Shown: in pieces, positions 11,441-23,690 of the stretch
How positions within the stretch are numbered: position 1 is the stretch's first letter
Layout: each line of letters begins with the position of its first letter
From: Sympetrum striolatum
Taxonomy: Eukaryota > Arthropoda > Insecta > Odonata > Libellulidae
NCBI GenBank assembly: GCA_947579665.1
Contig: CANPUZ010000048.1
Span: forward strand, 248,001 to 312,000
DNA: 64,000 bases
Direction of reading: 5' to 3'
Program-made: the position numbers and the translations under genes
The notes under the pieces: generated by a model
What the model saw: the letters and a program-made list of their open reading frames with translations, nothing else
Database searches by the model: none
Told to the model about the DNA's origin: nothing

Positions 11441-11444
11441 GGAT

Positions 11445-11600
11445 CACTTGGTGACGTCATAGCAACTATAACAATCGGTGTTACGGCAACCAACAATAAT
11501 CATTGCCATGGCAACCGTAATAATGACGGTCCCTCTGCCAATCGTTACCATAGGAACCGTTGTTATGGTACCTATTGTTACTGGTTTCCATGGCAATAGC
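11445..11600. promoter_or_regulatory. Cluster of X-box-like palindromes with a CRE and a CCAAT box
   Basis: Seen directly: TGACGTCA at 11452-11459; GTTACGGCAAC at 11480-11490; ATTGCCATGGCAAC at 11502-11515; CCAAT at 11538-11542; GTTACCATAGGAAC at 11544-11557; GTTTCCATGGCAAT at 11584-11597. The second and third palindromes fit the RFX X-box pattern RYYNYY-N(1-3)-RRNRAC exactly; the others are near matches. X-boxes with CRE and CCAAT occur in RFX-controlled promoters. No downstream coding exon was identified, so a diverged palindromic repeat is an equally simple explanation. Confidence 0.35.
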
Positions 11601-12500
11601 ATATATAGCTAGCAATATAGATAGCAAAAGTTGCTGTGATATCGAATTCAAAGTTAAAAACGCCACAGAAAAGTTTTTAAATGCGTAAAAAACTTAATTT
11701 AATTGCAAAAATTGGTTAAATCATTTTTCTAATCATTAAAAATCAATAAAGTTCTACTTGATAGGAAAATTATCGTATAAGTTAGTGACGAAATTTTGTT
11801 AAGCGTTCAATATCCAATTACGTTGATTAAAATTTGCGTCGCGATGAAAGAAAAATGACAATCTACTATCATTCTTCAAAGATGTGCTCGAATAAATTAG
11901 AATTCGGGCACTGCTTATTGATTATTATACAAGAAAATGAGAAACTCATACAGAGTGGAACTATTTTCATTCGCTCAGCAAAACAATTGTAAGAATTTAT
12001 ACGGATTAATACGGAAACGCGTGGGCATTAAATTAATATCAATAACATGAAAGGGAGCCTTTGGACACGTAGAGTAGGGGAAGGAGTCTCCGTGATTGTG
12101 GGAGAAATGAAGATGGATGTTTCGGAAGAATCCAAACTTCCGATTTCATCGAATCGTATCTTCAAATGAGGGCCTCAATGGAATTATTTATTTATTGTTG
12201 AATATGATACAAGTAGAATGACTTATTTAACTATTTCTCACAGCGATAAATACTCCGCCTCCTATTCGGCTGTCTCGGTCCTTACGATACACTGTGAAAT
12301 TCGGAGGAAAAATCTCACTGGTCGCCATTTATTCGCAAAGCCAATTTTCGTTTCCTAAAATTATGCCGTCGCATATCTTCCTATTGAAGTCAAAGATTCC
12401 GCTCGCTTATTACGAATGCTTCATCAGTGCACTACGACTAGCTTTATCTCTTCGTGACTTTCGCTCTTGGGATGACGGTGAGAATCCGAAATTTGAACAT
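11600..12500. other. AT-rich intergenic, nothing recognised
   Basis: No gene, RNA or clear repeat seen. Confidence 0.4.
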
Positions 12501-12504
12501 TGAA

Positions 12505-12840
12505 ACTACGGATCCCAACAATGGGCTTTACTTTGTAATACAAGCTAGGGATATTGTTGTTGACTTCGCCTAGTAACGAGGGGGAAGGGGGATTCCTTCT
12601 TATCTTCAAGAGAGTGCCGGAGGGATACCAATTAGGAAAACGTTTTGATAGTTCGAATAATTGAACGCATTAATTACAACAATTTGAGTTACGATCAGGT
12701 GTTGACTCGTCCGTTCGAAAACAGAGAATCTTCGACTTACTTTGTTAAAAATCTCACTAAGAATGTTGCCATTATGTTTGCTCAGGAAATATTTTGTAGT
12801 AAACAGCTAATAAATAAGGAAATTTTTAAATAGTTATCGA
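12505..12840 (+). repeat. Old direct duplication F, copy 1
   Basis: Aligns with 13675-14000 over about 330 bp at roughly 70% by eye. Shared anchors include CTTTGTAATA, GGGATATTGTTGT, GACTTCGCCTA, GAGTGCC, GACTCGT, CGACTTACT and CTAATAAAT. No open frame is shared, so it looks non-coding. Confidence 0.65.
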
Positions 12841-13149
12841 TAAAAAATGTTACATGTGACTTTTATCAAACTTGAAACTACCTCGCTCTAACGTTTCGTA
12901 ATTTCCCGCAAAGACTCTTTGAATTTTAATTTTTCCTCACAAATTTATCTGTAACCACAAGAATCGAAAACTAAAACTACCTGGGATGCCGTAATCTGTC
13001 AAAGATCTAAAACTAAAATAATCGCATTTACCTCATAGGTCATATGCTCCGCAGCCCGAGCAGTATGGTGTTCGCCAAAACGATCAAGTGGTGCTCAACA
13101 TGATTATAATTGCAATGATAGGCCAGGTAGATAGGAGCACTCGAGGGCT

Positions 13150-13262
13150 TTTAATACCAATATGTGGAGAGGCTCCGGATAGGCATTTGGACAGCGCGTT
13201 CGACTTGGATGAAAGCGGTCCCGGGCTCGATTCCCGGTGGGACACTACGTGCATTTTGACCT
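13150..13262 (+). ncRNA. tRNA-like (SINE-type) sequence 1
   Basis: Contains a clean T-arm, CCGGG-CTCGATT-CCCGG, at about 13221-13240, preceded by an A-box-like GGCATTTGGACAGCGCG segment. The acceptor stem does not pair, so it is not a functional tRNA gene. It fits a tRNA-derived SINE head or tRNA pseudogene. The Pol III boxes are on the plus strand. Confidence 0.45.
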
Positions 13263-13397
13263 CCGCTGTCGAATCACTTATAAAATACTGCTCCACATAA
13301 AAGCGAGTTATACTGAACGGTGAGTTATCCATGTGATCTGCGTGATTGTGATTTCCTTCAATTTCTGATGCTATGAATGTAAATGTGAGAATGTGAT

Positions 13398-13464
13398 GTC
13401 GCGGTAGCTTAACTGAATAAAGCAAGTGGAAGATCAGGGTTCGAGTCCTGGCTGCGGCAGACTT
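13398..13464 (+). ncRNA. tRNA-like sequence 2, anticodon arm missing
   Basis: A seven-pair acceptor stem can be drawn between TGTCGCG and TGCGGCA (with G-T pairs), a D stem GCTT/AAGC, and a T-arm CAGGG-TTCGAGT-CCTG with a perfect B box GGTTCGAGTCC. Only about 11 bases separate the D stem from the T stem, so the anticodon arm and variable loop are deleted. It is therefore a tRNA pseudogene or SINE head. Confidence 0.5.
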
Positions 13465-13674
13465 CTTCATTTATTCTCATGTTCTAGCGCGTAAATTACG
13501 AAGTGCTTGTCATTAATATTTCGGGTATTACACAAATGATATGATTGAGTCATCTGACAGCTAGTCGTTAATGCATTTCGATTTAATATTAAGCCAAAAG
13601 CGATGTTATGAGATGGCGATGCTATACCAAGTTCAGCTGATCAGCTGAGAATACTAATAACTATGGGTTGGGAA

Positions 13675-14000
13675 ACCCCGCGGCTGCCAACAATGGCTCA
13701 TACTTTGTAATAGTCGCGAGGGATATTGTTGTCGACTTCGCCTATTAACGAATGGGAAGTGGTATTTCTTCTCACCGCCATAAGAGTGCCAAAGCAATGC
13801 AAATAAGAAAAAGGTTTTGTAGTTTAACACATTAATATCAACAAATATAAGTTACAATGAGGTAATGACTCGTTCGTTAAAATTGAATATCCCCGACTTA
13901 CTATATTAAGAATTTAATTTTAAGTACGTTTCCATTCAGATACTTCAACAAAATGTTTACACTAAGCAACTAATAAATTAGGAAAGTTTTAAAAGTAGAC
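13675..14000 (+). repeat. Old direct duplication F, copy 2
   Basis: Partner of 12505-12840; the two tRNA-like sequences lie between the copies. This copy is the more diverged of the pair. Confidence 0.65.
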
Positions 14001-17000
14001 AATAGAATTTTTTTAACTGGCCTCGAAATTTTGATCGCATTCATGACGTCACAGTTTACAAATTTGGAGCTTAATTTAGACTGAATCGAAGCAGATGTCA
14101 CAACATATGTTTCGGCGTCGCTTGAAGCAGCCACTCAGCTGTTTTGACCTGAATGTCGAGTTCTTTTAAAAAAGTACGAAAAGCATTAAAACTAAAAGGA
14201 ATGCAAAACGGACACCCTCTAAGTGGGGTTATTCTGGTAGCCCAAGAGGATCCCTTCCGATTATCACCACTCTTTGGGACACCCTGTGTAGCTCATTTAC
14301 AGCTTCACCATAAAATATTCATTGGATTTGTATCCGAGCAATGACTGGGACGTCGACAAGACACGATTGACGATGAAACCAAAAGACAAGATGGACGAAA
14401 TACTGGAGAGATGATCGTTTACCGAAAGAAAGATATTTTAACTTCATATCCCTCACCATACGACCTGCATCAATGCACCATAGTGTGGTTTAATTAGTTT
14501 CGTATAATAATTATAACTATCTCATCTATAATGGATAATTAAAAGTCAGAGATTGGTATTTTAAGAACATATTCTTAAGGTGAGAAGACTAAAAACAGTT
14601 CTCCGTAAATCGAAACTTTGATGAGTTATCAATCCGTTGTTACTTAGCATTGAAGAATTAATTATAAAATACACTATGAATTATTTAGTGATCTTAGTTT
14701 TTCTAGAAACAATACAGAAATAAAAGAATAATAGAAAATTTATTTATTTTTGTGTTTTTCACACTAAACGAATGACAGACATGTTAACGGGTCTAGAAGA
14801 CGATACGCAACCGTAGGACCAAACGAGGAGATCCAGATTTATTAATTCAATCCTTCATCACTAGGCATACTGTAAGAATTGAATCTGCAATAAGATATAG
14901 CTATTGGAATTGGGCGGTATTTTAACGTTTACATTGAAATAAACGATGCGATGCAACGAACAGATTTCTTAAAGATGGTGTCCAAGTTAGACAAAAAGAG
15001 GTTTTCTGTAAATCTCAACTCCAATAATTGATTTTTCAGTCACTATGCTAATTTTAAAAAGAGTTCGACTTTCAAGGTAATTTGTACTCTATGTTTATGT
15101 ATTTAATATCTTCACATTCTACCGATGACAGACATATTAAAAGAATGATTACGAACGACGAACTTATTTGCAATCTAAATGCGCACTTCTAATAGACGAG
15201 GACAAAATCCCCCTCCCCTCCCTCTCCTTCCCCTCCCTCCTTCCCCCTCCACCCACCAAAGCCATCGCCAAGCTGTTCTTACGGGGATAAATCCAGGGAT
15301 TCGACAATCCCATACCTCTGCACAGGTCGACAAATGCCTCAAAATCGGAAAAAAGGTCTGTTTTAATTGTCAAAATCATCGCAATTCCGACGTTGTAATG
15401 AGATTCGAATACACAAATAAGAAACTCTGTTCGATTATCTTTCTATCGGTGCTTGTCTCGATTTCCTAAGGCCATTAATTCTAATTTTAAAGTGCGATAT
15501 AACTAGATGCTGCAAACACCAAAATGTACAGAACCTGTACATTTTGCGAGAACGTAATAAACACTTAAACGCTGTCTCTTTTGAGTGTCATTCCTAAGAA
15601 GGGAGCTTCTCCAATAGCCTCTGCTGCAGGTTCCTGTGTAGAATTACGACAGAAGGCTTTTCGATGCTCTCTTATGGGGAAACCATGAATCTCTCTGAAG
15701 CGTGGCTCTTCGCTGTATTGAAATGCATGACCTGAGAAGGAGGCTATTCTTGCAAGAGATTCGCCGGTTGAGAGTGCTTATATATCGGATTACAATTTCC
15801 GAGTGCGTTGTCTGATGATTCGAAAGGGCGGAGGAGGTAACCATGACGACGGAGGGAACAACATCGATAGGAGAAACAAAGGAGGAGCAACGGGTCAAGC
15901 GAATGAGAAACACTTGAACTCTGAGTGACGTCATTGAAAGGAAGTTTGTTGGAAAACAAAAGAACAACGATGGTGGAGATTTAAAAGCCCGAGTAATTGG
16001 GTGGGAGGAGAAGTGTTGAAGGGAAGGCGGTGGCCCTTTAAAGTAAACAAAAGAGTAACGATATTTTAAACTCGATCGAAACAGATGAAGTATGAATATG
16101 TTTGCGTTTTCTCTGACGACGTGCATTTAAAGAGAGCGTGGAAAACAGAAGAATAACGATGAAATGATCGAAATGGAAAACAAATAAATCGAGAAAAGTT
16201 CTTATTGTCGTAGATATGACATTGAAGAAGGTACTTATAGACGAAATATATAAAATTAGTCGTATTAGTTTATAATAAAATAAAAAATGCGGATGTAAAT
16301 AAATTAAATATTAGTCACTTATTTAAAAAAATGTTTATGATATAATTATAATGTAAATATATATTTACACATAGATAAATAATAAATAAATATACGATGT
16401 TAAATCACAATATGCTATAAATAAATTTTTTTCTATCATAATGAGCGAATAAATTTTCACAGAGTGAATAAATCATAATACAATTTTTAAATAGAGTTCT
16501 TATTGAGTTATTTAAGTGAAGGAAATATAGGATTAATAGTTAAAATGTAAGGAATAAAATACACGAGAAAAAACAGAGGAGCTTTATTAATAAGTCTATG
16601 TGCCGGTTGAAGTGAAACCGATAATTGCCGTATTCATGGAATAAATAAATATTTGCTTCGATCGATTTTCAACATTTACGCGCTTAAATTGCAAAATTAA
16701 ATTTAATGAGGATACAAAAATATCGGAGATGTAATACTGCATTGTGAGGAATTTCAGAATATTTTTTGTTGTTTCCCCAAATAACAAAATAAGATTATTA
16801 CTGGATGAGTATCGTTGAGGTAATTGTACTGAAATAAGAGAAAGCAAAACTGGAATTGAAAGCATAACTGGAATTGAAAGCAAAGAGATGAAAATTTCAA
16901 AAGAATGACTTCAGTGAGATCCATTGGAATGCTGTGAGAAAGAGTGGAATTCGAAGAAATAAATAAATTGGAAAGATCGGTTGAAATAACTTTAAAATGG

Positions 17001-18525
17001 TTTACATCAATGTGATTGAGTGAACATACGCAAGGAAGGGAGATTACGGTTTCCGTCATTCGGTACACGCCAAGGTTTTCAAAATAAGGAACACAAAAGA
17101 AATTAATTGCTCGTTGGTCCTGAAATACAGGCAATTCAAGATGCACTCGTGTGAAAGTCGGTTGCGCAAAGTCACATTTAAGAGTTTTTCTCGGAATTAA
17201 TTCGCAGTAATTATCTTTGGGAGGGTAATGCTCTTAAACCATAACATTTCGTTCAAGCCCAACAGTAGCAATTAACGAAGAGAATACTTACAGATTATTC
17301 TAGAGGAATTTCTATGCCCTTGGACAGCTTCAGCGAATAAAACGAACCTCACAAAGACAACAAAAAAATTGCATGATAACAATGAAACAGCGAGATGCGT
17401 GATCGTAAGCAAAGAACATCATCATCCCCTCGAACATTAGCTACCAAGCGCTAGGTGAGGGGTCAACTAGAAGGCAGTTTTCTCTTGCACCGAGCCACAA
17501 TCAAATGAGTGGCAGTAAGGAAAGCACTCTATGAGAGTCTATTAGTATTACATAGGATGAAACCTTTATGGAGCATTACAATTATCTATTTATTTCTTTC
17601 ATGTTATCTCAGCCAGCAGAAATACTGAGACTAAAGTAAATAATACATACATTTTCCTCTATTCAGTACCATAAGACCAATGAAAAATATTTTATTTGCC
17701 AAGTTAACAAGAACTATTTTGGGGCTCAATCTGCGAATTCTCATATTTCTCTGTTGTAAAATACTAAGAATTAACGAAAACACAGTGGTATATGTCAGTT
17801 GCTCAGCATGACAGCTATCTAGAAAACACCTTGTGGATCATTGAGCCCATATACCAGCATGATAAAGAACCATTTAAAATGGTAAAATAAATTTGGTTTC
17901 ATTATTACCATTATCAAATTGTATCTAAAATCTGGGCACTTTTCAATTTTTAAAAATCCAGGGTGCATAAGTGCAATCATGAAATGCATTTCCCAGAATA
18001 CTTCCAAATTATGGTGCATTATACTTCAGAATGTTCTTTTATTCTTGGAAACGTGGGATGTCATATGCCCTGTACAGTATGTTGATGGAATGAAAAAGAT
18101 TGTGATAGCTCATTAAAACTCATTGTAAAGTATTAATTACGAGTGAAATGTTGCTTGTATACTTGTCTCAATCCTCTTCCTTTTCATCTTTCTTATGGTG
18201 CATATTTTCTTGAAATTTAATCTATTTCAGTTTTATCACAATTGTTTAACTAAAGATAAAATTTTGGTTCTTAAATATGAATTTGAAAACCAAATTCTTC
18301 ACTAAGTGAATCACTTCCTGCCAAAATAATTCTTACTGTGAATGACAGAGATGGGAATCTCAAAAATTATTTGACTTTTTACTATCATTTACTGTCAGCA
18401 AGATGATCGAAGGATGTGGATATTGTAAAATGTCAACAGGGAATCATAAATTATCTAAAATAAAAACCATGATGGGATCATTTTTTCCCTTATTAAGCAA
18501 ATGTGTGATTGGCATTCAGAAATAA
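14001..18525. other. Long intergenic stretch, minor structures only
   Basis: No convincing gene. Visible structures are CRE-like octamers at 14044-14051 and 15926-15933, an uninterrupted 43-base pyrimidine tract at 15208-15250, a perfect hairpin at 15520-15546, and strongly AT-rich DNA at 16200-16560. A 160-residue minus-strand open frame at 15644-16126 has no recognisable domain. Confidence 0.45.
15520..15546. repeat. Perfect 11-bp inverted repeat (hairpin)
   Basis: CAAAATGTACA and TGTACATTTTG flank the five-base loop GAACC. No coding region adjoins it, and there is no T-run to suggest a Pol III terminator. Confidence 0.6.
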
Positions 18526-18527
18526 TA

Positions 18528-18770
18528 TCATATTTGATTTTTTTTCCTTGATTCAATCTCTTCTGTCGTTACTATTCCTACCTCTGAAAATAAACACAAG
18601 GAACAGATGATGCCGATGTCTTTCTTGTATAAGTTTGGCCAAATTGGGGTAAATAATTTCATGCTCATTCCACCACTGTAGAGGATCTTTTTTCCTAGGG
18701 AGGATATCATCATCTACATATCTCAGGACCTCTAAGCCAAAGCCTACGTTGTTTCCCAAGATATTTTTTG
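18528..18770 (-). pseudogene. hAT transposase C-terminal (dimerisation) remnant
   Basis: The minus strand reads DDDILPRKKDPLQWWNEHE, then IIYPNLAKLIQE, and in a shifted frame LFSEVGIVTTEE. This matches the hAT C-terminal dimerisation region, in which W-x-YP-x-LA is followed by SVPSERxFS and an R-rich segment. The frameshift falls just before the SER-like part, which is itself damaged. Nothing of the BED finger or catalytic core was found nearby. The fragment abuts a Tigger-like terminus at 18785-18837. Confidence 0.7.
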
Positions 18771-18784
18771 GTTACAGCTACTCG

Positions 18785-18839
18785 TCTTTAACCAAGTTCG
18801 TCGTTAACAAAAGCCGTCATTAACCAAGGTATCACTGTA
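18785..18839 (-). mobile_element. Solo terminus of a Tigger/pogo-like element
   Basis: On the minus strand it starts after TA with CAGTGATACCTTGGTTAA and has three spaced TTAAC-type repeats (TTAACCAAG, TTAACAAAAG, TTAACCAAGG on the plus strand). CAGT-type ends next to TA are typical of the pogo/Tigger group. No partner end was seen. Confidence 0.4.
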
Positions 18840-20363
18840 TTAGCTTATATTATTTTTCCTCGGTATTTAGTTATTTTCCTCGATAGATGTTAATGCATAT
18901 AAAAAATGGATAGTATTATCTTCAATAAATAAGTGCGTGTAGCAACATGCTTTGTTAATGGCTACATAATGGCTTATGTCTTATAAGTAAGACTATGAAA
19001 AGGGAATTTTTAAGATATTTATTTAAAATTGCATTATTATTATTAGTTTAAAATTATTACATATTAAACCATTTGCTTGAAGTGTGCATTTTACTATGTC
19101 TCCGGAAATAACACTCTTTTCATTATGGATTAAGTATTATCTGATCATAGTGCTGGATCAACCTCTTTGCCCAATTCTTTCACATTCTTCATCTGAATTC
19201 TTCCATTGAAAGCAAAGATTGGAATGGTGAACAGATTTGAAACTGTGCTCTCCAGAAAATTTCAATAACAGCATCAGGGAAGAATTTAAGACAATGATTC
19301 TTAAAAAAGCACCTTAGATATTTATATTAATTTTATAACAAACTTTCTAGATAGGTGAATCAAGCTCTTCCCTTTCTTCCCAGTAAGATGCTACAAAAAT
19401 GTTTCATAACCAACAAGAAAATTCAAGAAATAATAATACAAAGTAAGATAAAAAGATTTACATTATGAAATAAAAGAAGAGATATGTGTTTTATGATGAA
19501 AGGTTATTTGGTTCTTAAATAAAAGTCCAAAGGCACGATTTGGATATTAAATATTGTATTGGATAAAGAACTTACATACTGCGATACAAGCATTCGAACA
19601 TGTGACAACAACAGCCGGAAGTTGAGAGTAAGACAAAAAAGAAACGGTTACTCACATACCACCAACATAATAAGCTTACACTTACACATTACCAACAGTA
19701 GAGAAATGTAAGTTGTTCTTCTAACACCTAATAGTTTGAGAAGTTTTGCTCAATATTTATCCTATATTGGCCAAAAACCTGAAATTTCACCTTTTTTTGA
19801 CATTTTTTGAGTTAACTGCTAGTTAGGAAGCTAAGGATCAACATAAATGCAATCATTTCAGGGGGAATACTTGCTTTTAAAGCCTTAATTGAAATTTAGA
19901 TTTAAAGTGTTTTAATCATTTTTTACAATATAAAAATTACAAATCCTTCTCAGAATTTCATTGATTAAAACACCTCAGGATGATTTAAACAACTTTTTCT
20001 AGTAGAACTCATACTTTTCTTTGGAACAGCTCAAATACAGTAATCTAAAACACTTGATAGGTTATTGGTATAACAACTCTTTCCCAAACAGAAATATCAT
20101 ACGTGGCCCACTTTGATCTAACATCCCATTGCGCCTTATATTTAACATTTAAAAGGGAACATTAAAAAGTTTAAATAGTTTGGCATCCTATGTAAGCTTA
20201 CACTCTGGCGTAAGATCTGTATGTACTTAATCCACAATGTATTGTAAATATTTGATACATTGAAACCAGGTTATTTTGCTTTTTAAATTCAGATTTTAAC
20301 GATTTATTTAAGGAATGACATGTGTATATATTTGGGAGAATAGCATACCTTTATAAAAACATG
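18840..20363. other. AT-rich intergenic, nothing recognised
   Basis: No gene or clear repeat was seen. Confidence 0.4.
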
Positions 20364-20371
20364 GTTTTAGG

Positions 20372-21833
20372 CAGGGCCGGCCTTATAGGCTGGCAAATAA
20401 AGCGGTCGCCTAGGGCGTCCAAATTATTTCATTACAAGATTAATATTATTAGTTGACTCTCAAATAACTCACAAAAATATAAGATAGAAAGAATCATCAT
20501 AAAATAAAATAATAAAAATAATGATAATATAAGAATATTAAATAAGTCTATTTATGGCTGGAAACTGTTTCATTAAAGCTTCTCAAAACTGAAACTGATT
20601 AAGACATATTTGCGATGGCGCAAGATAGATTTGTTAATCTATCTGTGATTTCCACCGAAAACAGCGTTACCCTTAACTTATCCAAACTTGTTAACGATTT
20701 TGCTACCAAAAATTTCAAGTCAACATCATATCCAGAGGATCATCAAAAGTAGAAAAAGTATTGAAAATATTTATTAAATTCGCTTCAATTTCTCCGTCCG
20801 GCATCAAACCCAGGTCTTCCTGGTGATAATTAGTATGCAGAAACGCAAAGAATTACCGTCCCTAACTATTTGTGAAAACTCAAGCATAAATATTGGGTGA
20901 AACTGCCTCAAACGACGTCCTACTTTTCCCTTATATTCCTTATGAGAGACATATTATTGTGCTCTGGCATCGAACCCAGGTACAGTTCCGTCTTATCTAT
21001 TTTTTTTCTTAAACCTATTCTTAGAATAGATCTTCCAGCCAAGCACAAACTTCCTATCATTTCGATAAGTGCAACATAAAAATAATGAAAAACTACTCCC
21101 TTGTATTTTATAGGGCAGATATTTGCATCCTCCTAGCATCAAACCCTGGATTTTTTCCTAAAAGTCATATATGTTTTCGATAGATCATGACCATATATAA
21201 ATGCTCCTTGAGTTTTAATTCTCTACCTATTCAGTATTTTTTTTTTTTAATTCCAGAAAATCTTAGCAAAACATTTAAATGGAAAAAATCAAGACTTTGA
21301 GGCTCTCTGGAATCGAACTCATGACACTAAGGTTCAAAATCGCAATTTTTCTCGTGTTTATATGTTTTGGCCAATACGTTGTAAAAATTTCAAGTCAATG
21401 ACGCTTGGGGATTAGCCTGTGAATTAGTGTCCTATCTTTCTATCTATATATATATATATCTATATACATAAATGAATCTGGAGAAGCATCTATATATAAT
21501 AGATATGATGAGATAATCATTAATCAATATTTCTTTTGATCAGTATAAATTGTATCAAACTATATTTATCAAAGAAATGAATAAATTGTTACCTTATCAC
21601 AGTTGCTTAAAATATATACTGAATACTGTGACAATTTTATTATTTTATATTATAATAATAATTATTTATTGATATTTCACTATAAAACATTTCATAGTTT
21701 AATTATTCAACCTATAAAAGCCTGTTGGGATATTTTGTCAGGTTTACACCATTATTGAATTTGCAATATTACAAACGGGAGGGCCACCAAATACGTTTTG
21801 CCTGGGGCCACAAATTGTCTAAATCCGGCCCTG
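20372..21833. mobile_element. hAT-type non-autonomous element with 8-bp target duplication
   Basis: Ends are CAGGGCCGGCC (left) and CCGGCCCTG (right), inverted. The flanks are GTTTTAGG (20364-20371) and GTCTTAGG (21834-21841), a 7-of-8 target duplication; 8 bp is the hAT signature. The 1462-bp interior has no transposase. It contains a full B-box modular repeat (20711-21500), which may be a nested insertion because other copies lack these ends. Confidence 0.7.
20711..21500 (-). repeat. B-box modular repeat, four-module copy
   Basis: Collinear with 59085-59850 over about 790 bp. The T-arm-like motif lies at 20804 (TCAAACC), 20970 (TCGAACC), 21139 (TCAAACC) and 21313 (TCGAACT), giving steps of 166, 169 and 174 bp. 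Each motif is followed at a fixed distance by a loosely conserved TTCAAGT- or TTCGAT-like segment. It ends in a TATC/TATA-rich tract and GAATCTGGAGAAGCATC, as does the other copy. Confidence 0.78.
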
Positions 21834-21841
21834 GTCTTAGG

Positions 21842-23600
21842 CAAAATTAATGGTATTAAAAATGTTTTTCGGGGTTAATATATACTCAAGAGTCTTATAT
21901 AGGTACAATTTACATTTAATCCACTTTCTTTTACTTTCAAATTCCAAAATTATTGATTTTTTTAATGTTGTGTGTGGGATTGTATTGCCTCAATGGTAGA
22001 TCTTTCTAAAAACGTCATTTCTAACTAAATTAATGGTTTGGAAACTGTTTTTTTATGGCTAATGTTAACTAGATGAGGCTCGGAACTGCCGATTTCTCCC
22101 TTTATACAACTACTGTTTAATTATAAAACAAAAATATTTGCATGAATACAAAGGTCATGAATTTGAAGTAAAAAATCTGATGTGGCCAACACATGACTTT
22201 CTCCATATTTATTGAAAACAGAAGCCTATGCCGGTAATATATAAATAACTCCAAAAGAATGAGTGTTATAGGAAAATGTTTTATACAAAAGTTATAGTAA
22301 AGTACATTATCTATTATTTTTGTTATGAATTGTGTATTGTATTGCATTCTGACAGAGATATGTATGAAAAAGTGACAGACATGTTCGGGAAAAAAGTGAA
22401 AATGAACTCTATGGGCCCCAAAACATCTATTTCCGTCAAAATCTGGAGGTTGAATTGTTTTGCGAATACAATACTTTCTCTATACTACGTAAAGGGAGAA
22501 GGTAAAAATTCCTGAACGTACTCATGTAGTGTGAAATTCATACTTGTGTGCACAAATTGGCACTCTAATGCAATTTTTTGTCCTTAGGCATTCTTGGTTT
22601 GACTCCTGGAATACATTCATAATGAATGCACACAAGAGTGGATCGAAAAAACTTCACTTTTTCAAAATCCGTCAACGGCTAGTGCTATTGCAAGTTTGCT
22701 ATTGGTGGTTCTTATAACATATAGAAAATTTCAACTCGATAAAACCTATAAGATATTAAACGTAATAAATAGGTGCAAAGCAACAAAGGAATGGACTAGA
22801 ACGGAAAGAGGTACAGAAAAACTTGATTCTAAATTAATTTGCCTCCTATTCTGGCCACATTGGAGGCATCTCTGCCCCATACAGAAGCATATATGAGGCA
22901 TATTGAGGCTTAAGTGACAGCTTTAGTCGCAAATGACTTATCTTTATCCAAAAAATATTCGTTTGAACTGAACTAGAATTATTTTTGGCAATTTATAAGG
23001 TTTGATGCTGAAATTTCGAAAATTCAAGGTAAAAATTTTCACATCTGATAGTATTTGATTTGAAAAGAAAATTCTATCAGTAATGTGGGATTTCCACTTT
23101 TGCTGGGTGATACATTTCTATCAGAAGAAAAGGCAGAATGACCCACCCTACTGTCTAACCAACATTGGTAACATTTCTCTATATTTAGCTTATTTTGAAG
23201 AATTTTGAAAAATGAGAATCCATTTTCCTTGATTCGGATGAACTAAATATTTGATCTGAAGCAGCAGCAAAGCAATATAGGTACATTTTTGCTATTAAAT
23301 CACTTTGGAAACATTGAGAAACCATCAGGAAAAAATGCAAGATTATATTAATTTATATGAAGAAGGTGAGAATATTTAACAATTGCAATAACTGGTTCAT
23401 AATATTCTTTTATTATAAGTGAAATTGATTGAATTTTATGCAATCAGATTCTTAGGAAACAGGATTTTTTCTCAACTTTAAATTTATACTACATTGCAAA
23501 CATCCTCATCGGACTGTTCTCGCCAAACCATAAATTATGTCATTAAGGTACTCAGTATCTATCAGGAAAAATTAGATTAGGGACAAACATAGCCAGTTTA
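21842..23600. other. Intergenic downstream of the zinc-finger gene
   Basis: Only short open frames with no recognisable protein. It lies 3' of the minus-strand zinc-finger gene. Confidence 0.45.
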
Positions 23601-23606
23601 AGGATT

Positions 23607-23690
23607 TTATTTATTTCTCAAATGAAACAATTCATGCACTGTCTTCTCTATTTTAGTCTTGAATCTCTTATCACAAGTATCACATAAAAA
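23607..23690 (-). other. In-frame sixth C2H2 finger beyond the stop codon
   Basis: Directly after the TAA (23691-23693) the same frame continues for 27 codons to a second TAA (23607-23609). It spells CDTCDKRF, then TVHELFH: C-x2-C-x12-H-x3-H, with the finger Phe in place. The stop occupies the codon where the linker (SER-x-F-x-C) normally has proline. The conserved Leu of the finger is Lys, so the finger may be decaying. It would be translated only by readthrough. Confidence 0.75.
23610..23615 (-). terminator. Polyadenylation signal AATAAA of the zinc-finger gene
   Basis: AATAAA on the minus strand overlaps the second in-frame stop, about 75 bases past the first. It is the closest canonical signal. 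Confidence 0.5.

Noticed and set aside
13398..13464. Functional tRNA gene
   Set aside because: The D and T stems are only about 11 bases apart, so there is no anticodon arm.
15644..16126. 160-codon minus-strand open frame
   Set aside because: No recognisable domain or splice structure, and Ser/Phe-rich composition typical of chance frames in this strand bias.
16754..17146. 130-codon minus-strand open frame
   Set aside because: No family resemblance; repeated CFQFQ-type residues come from a short local duplication.
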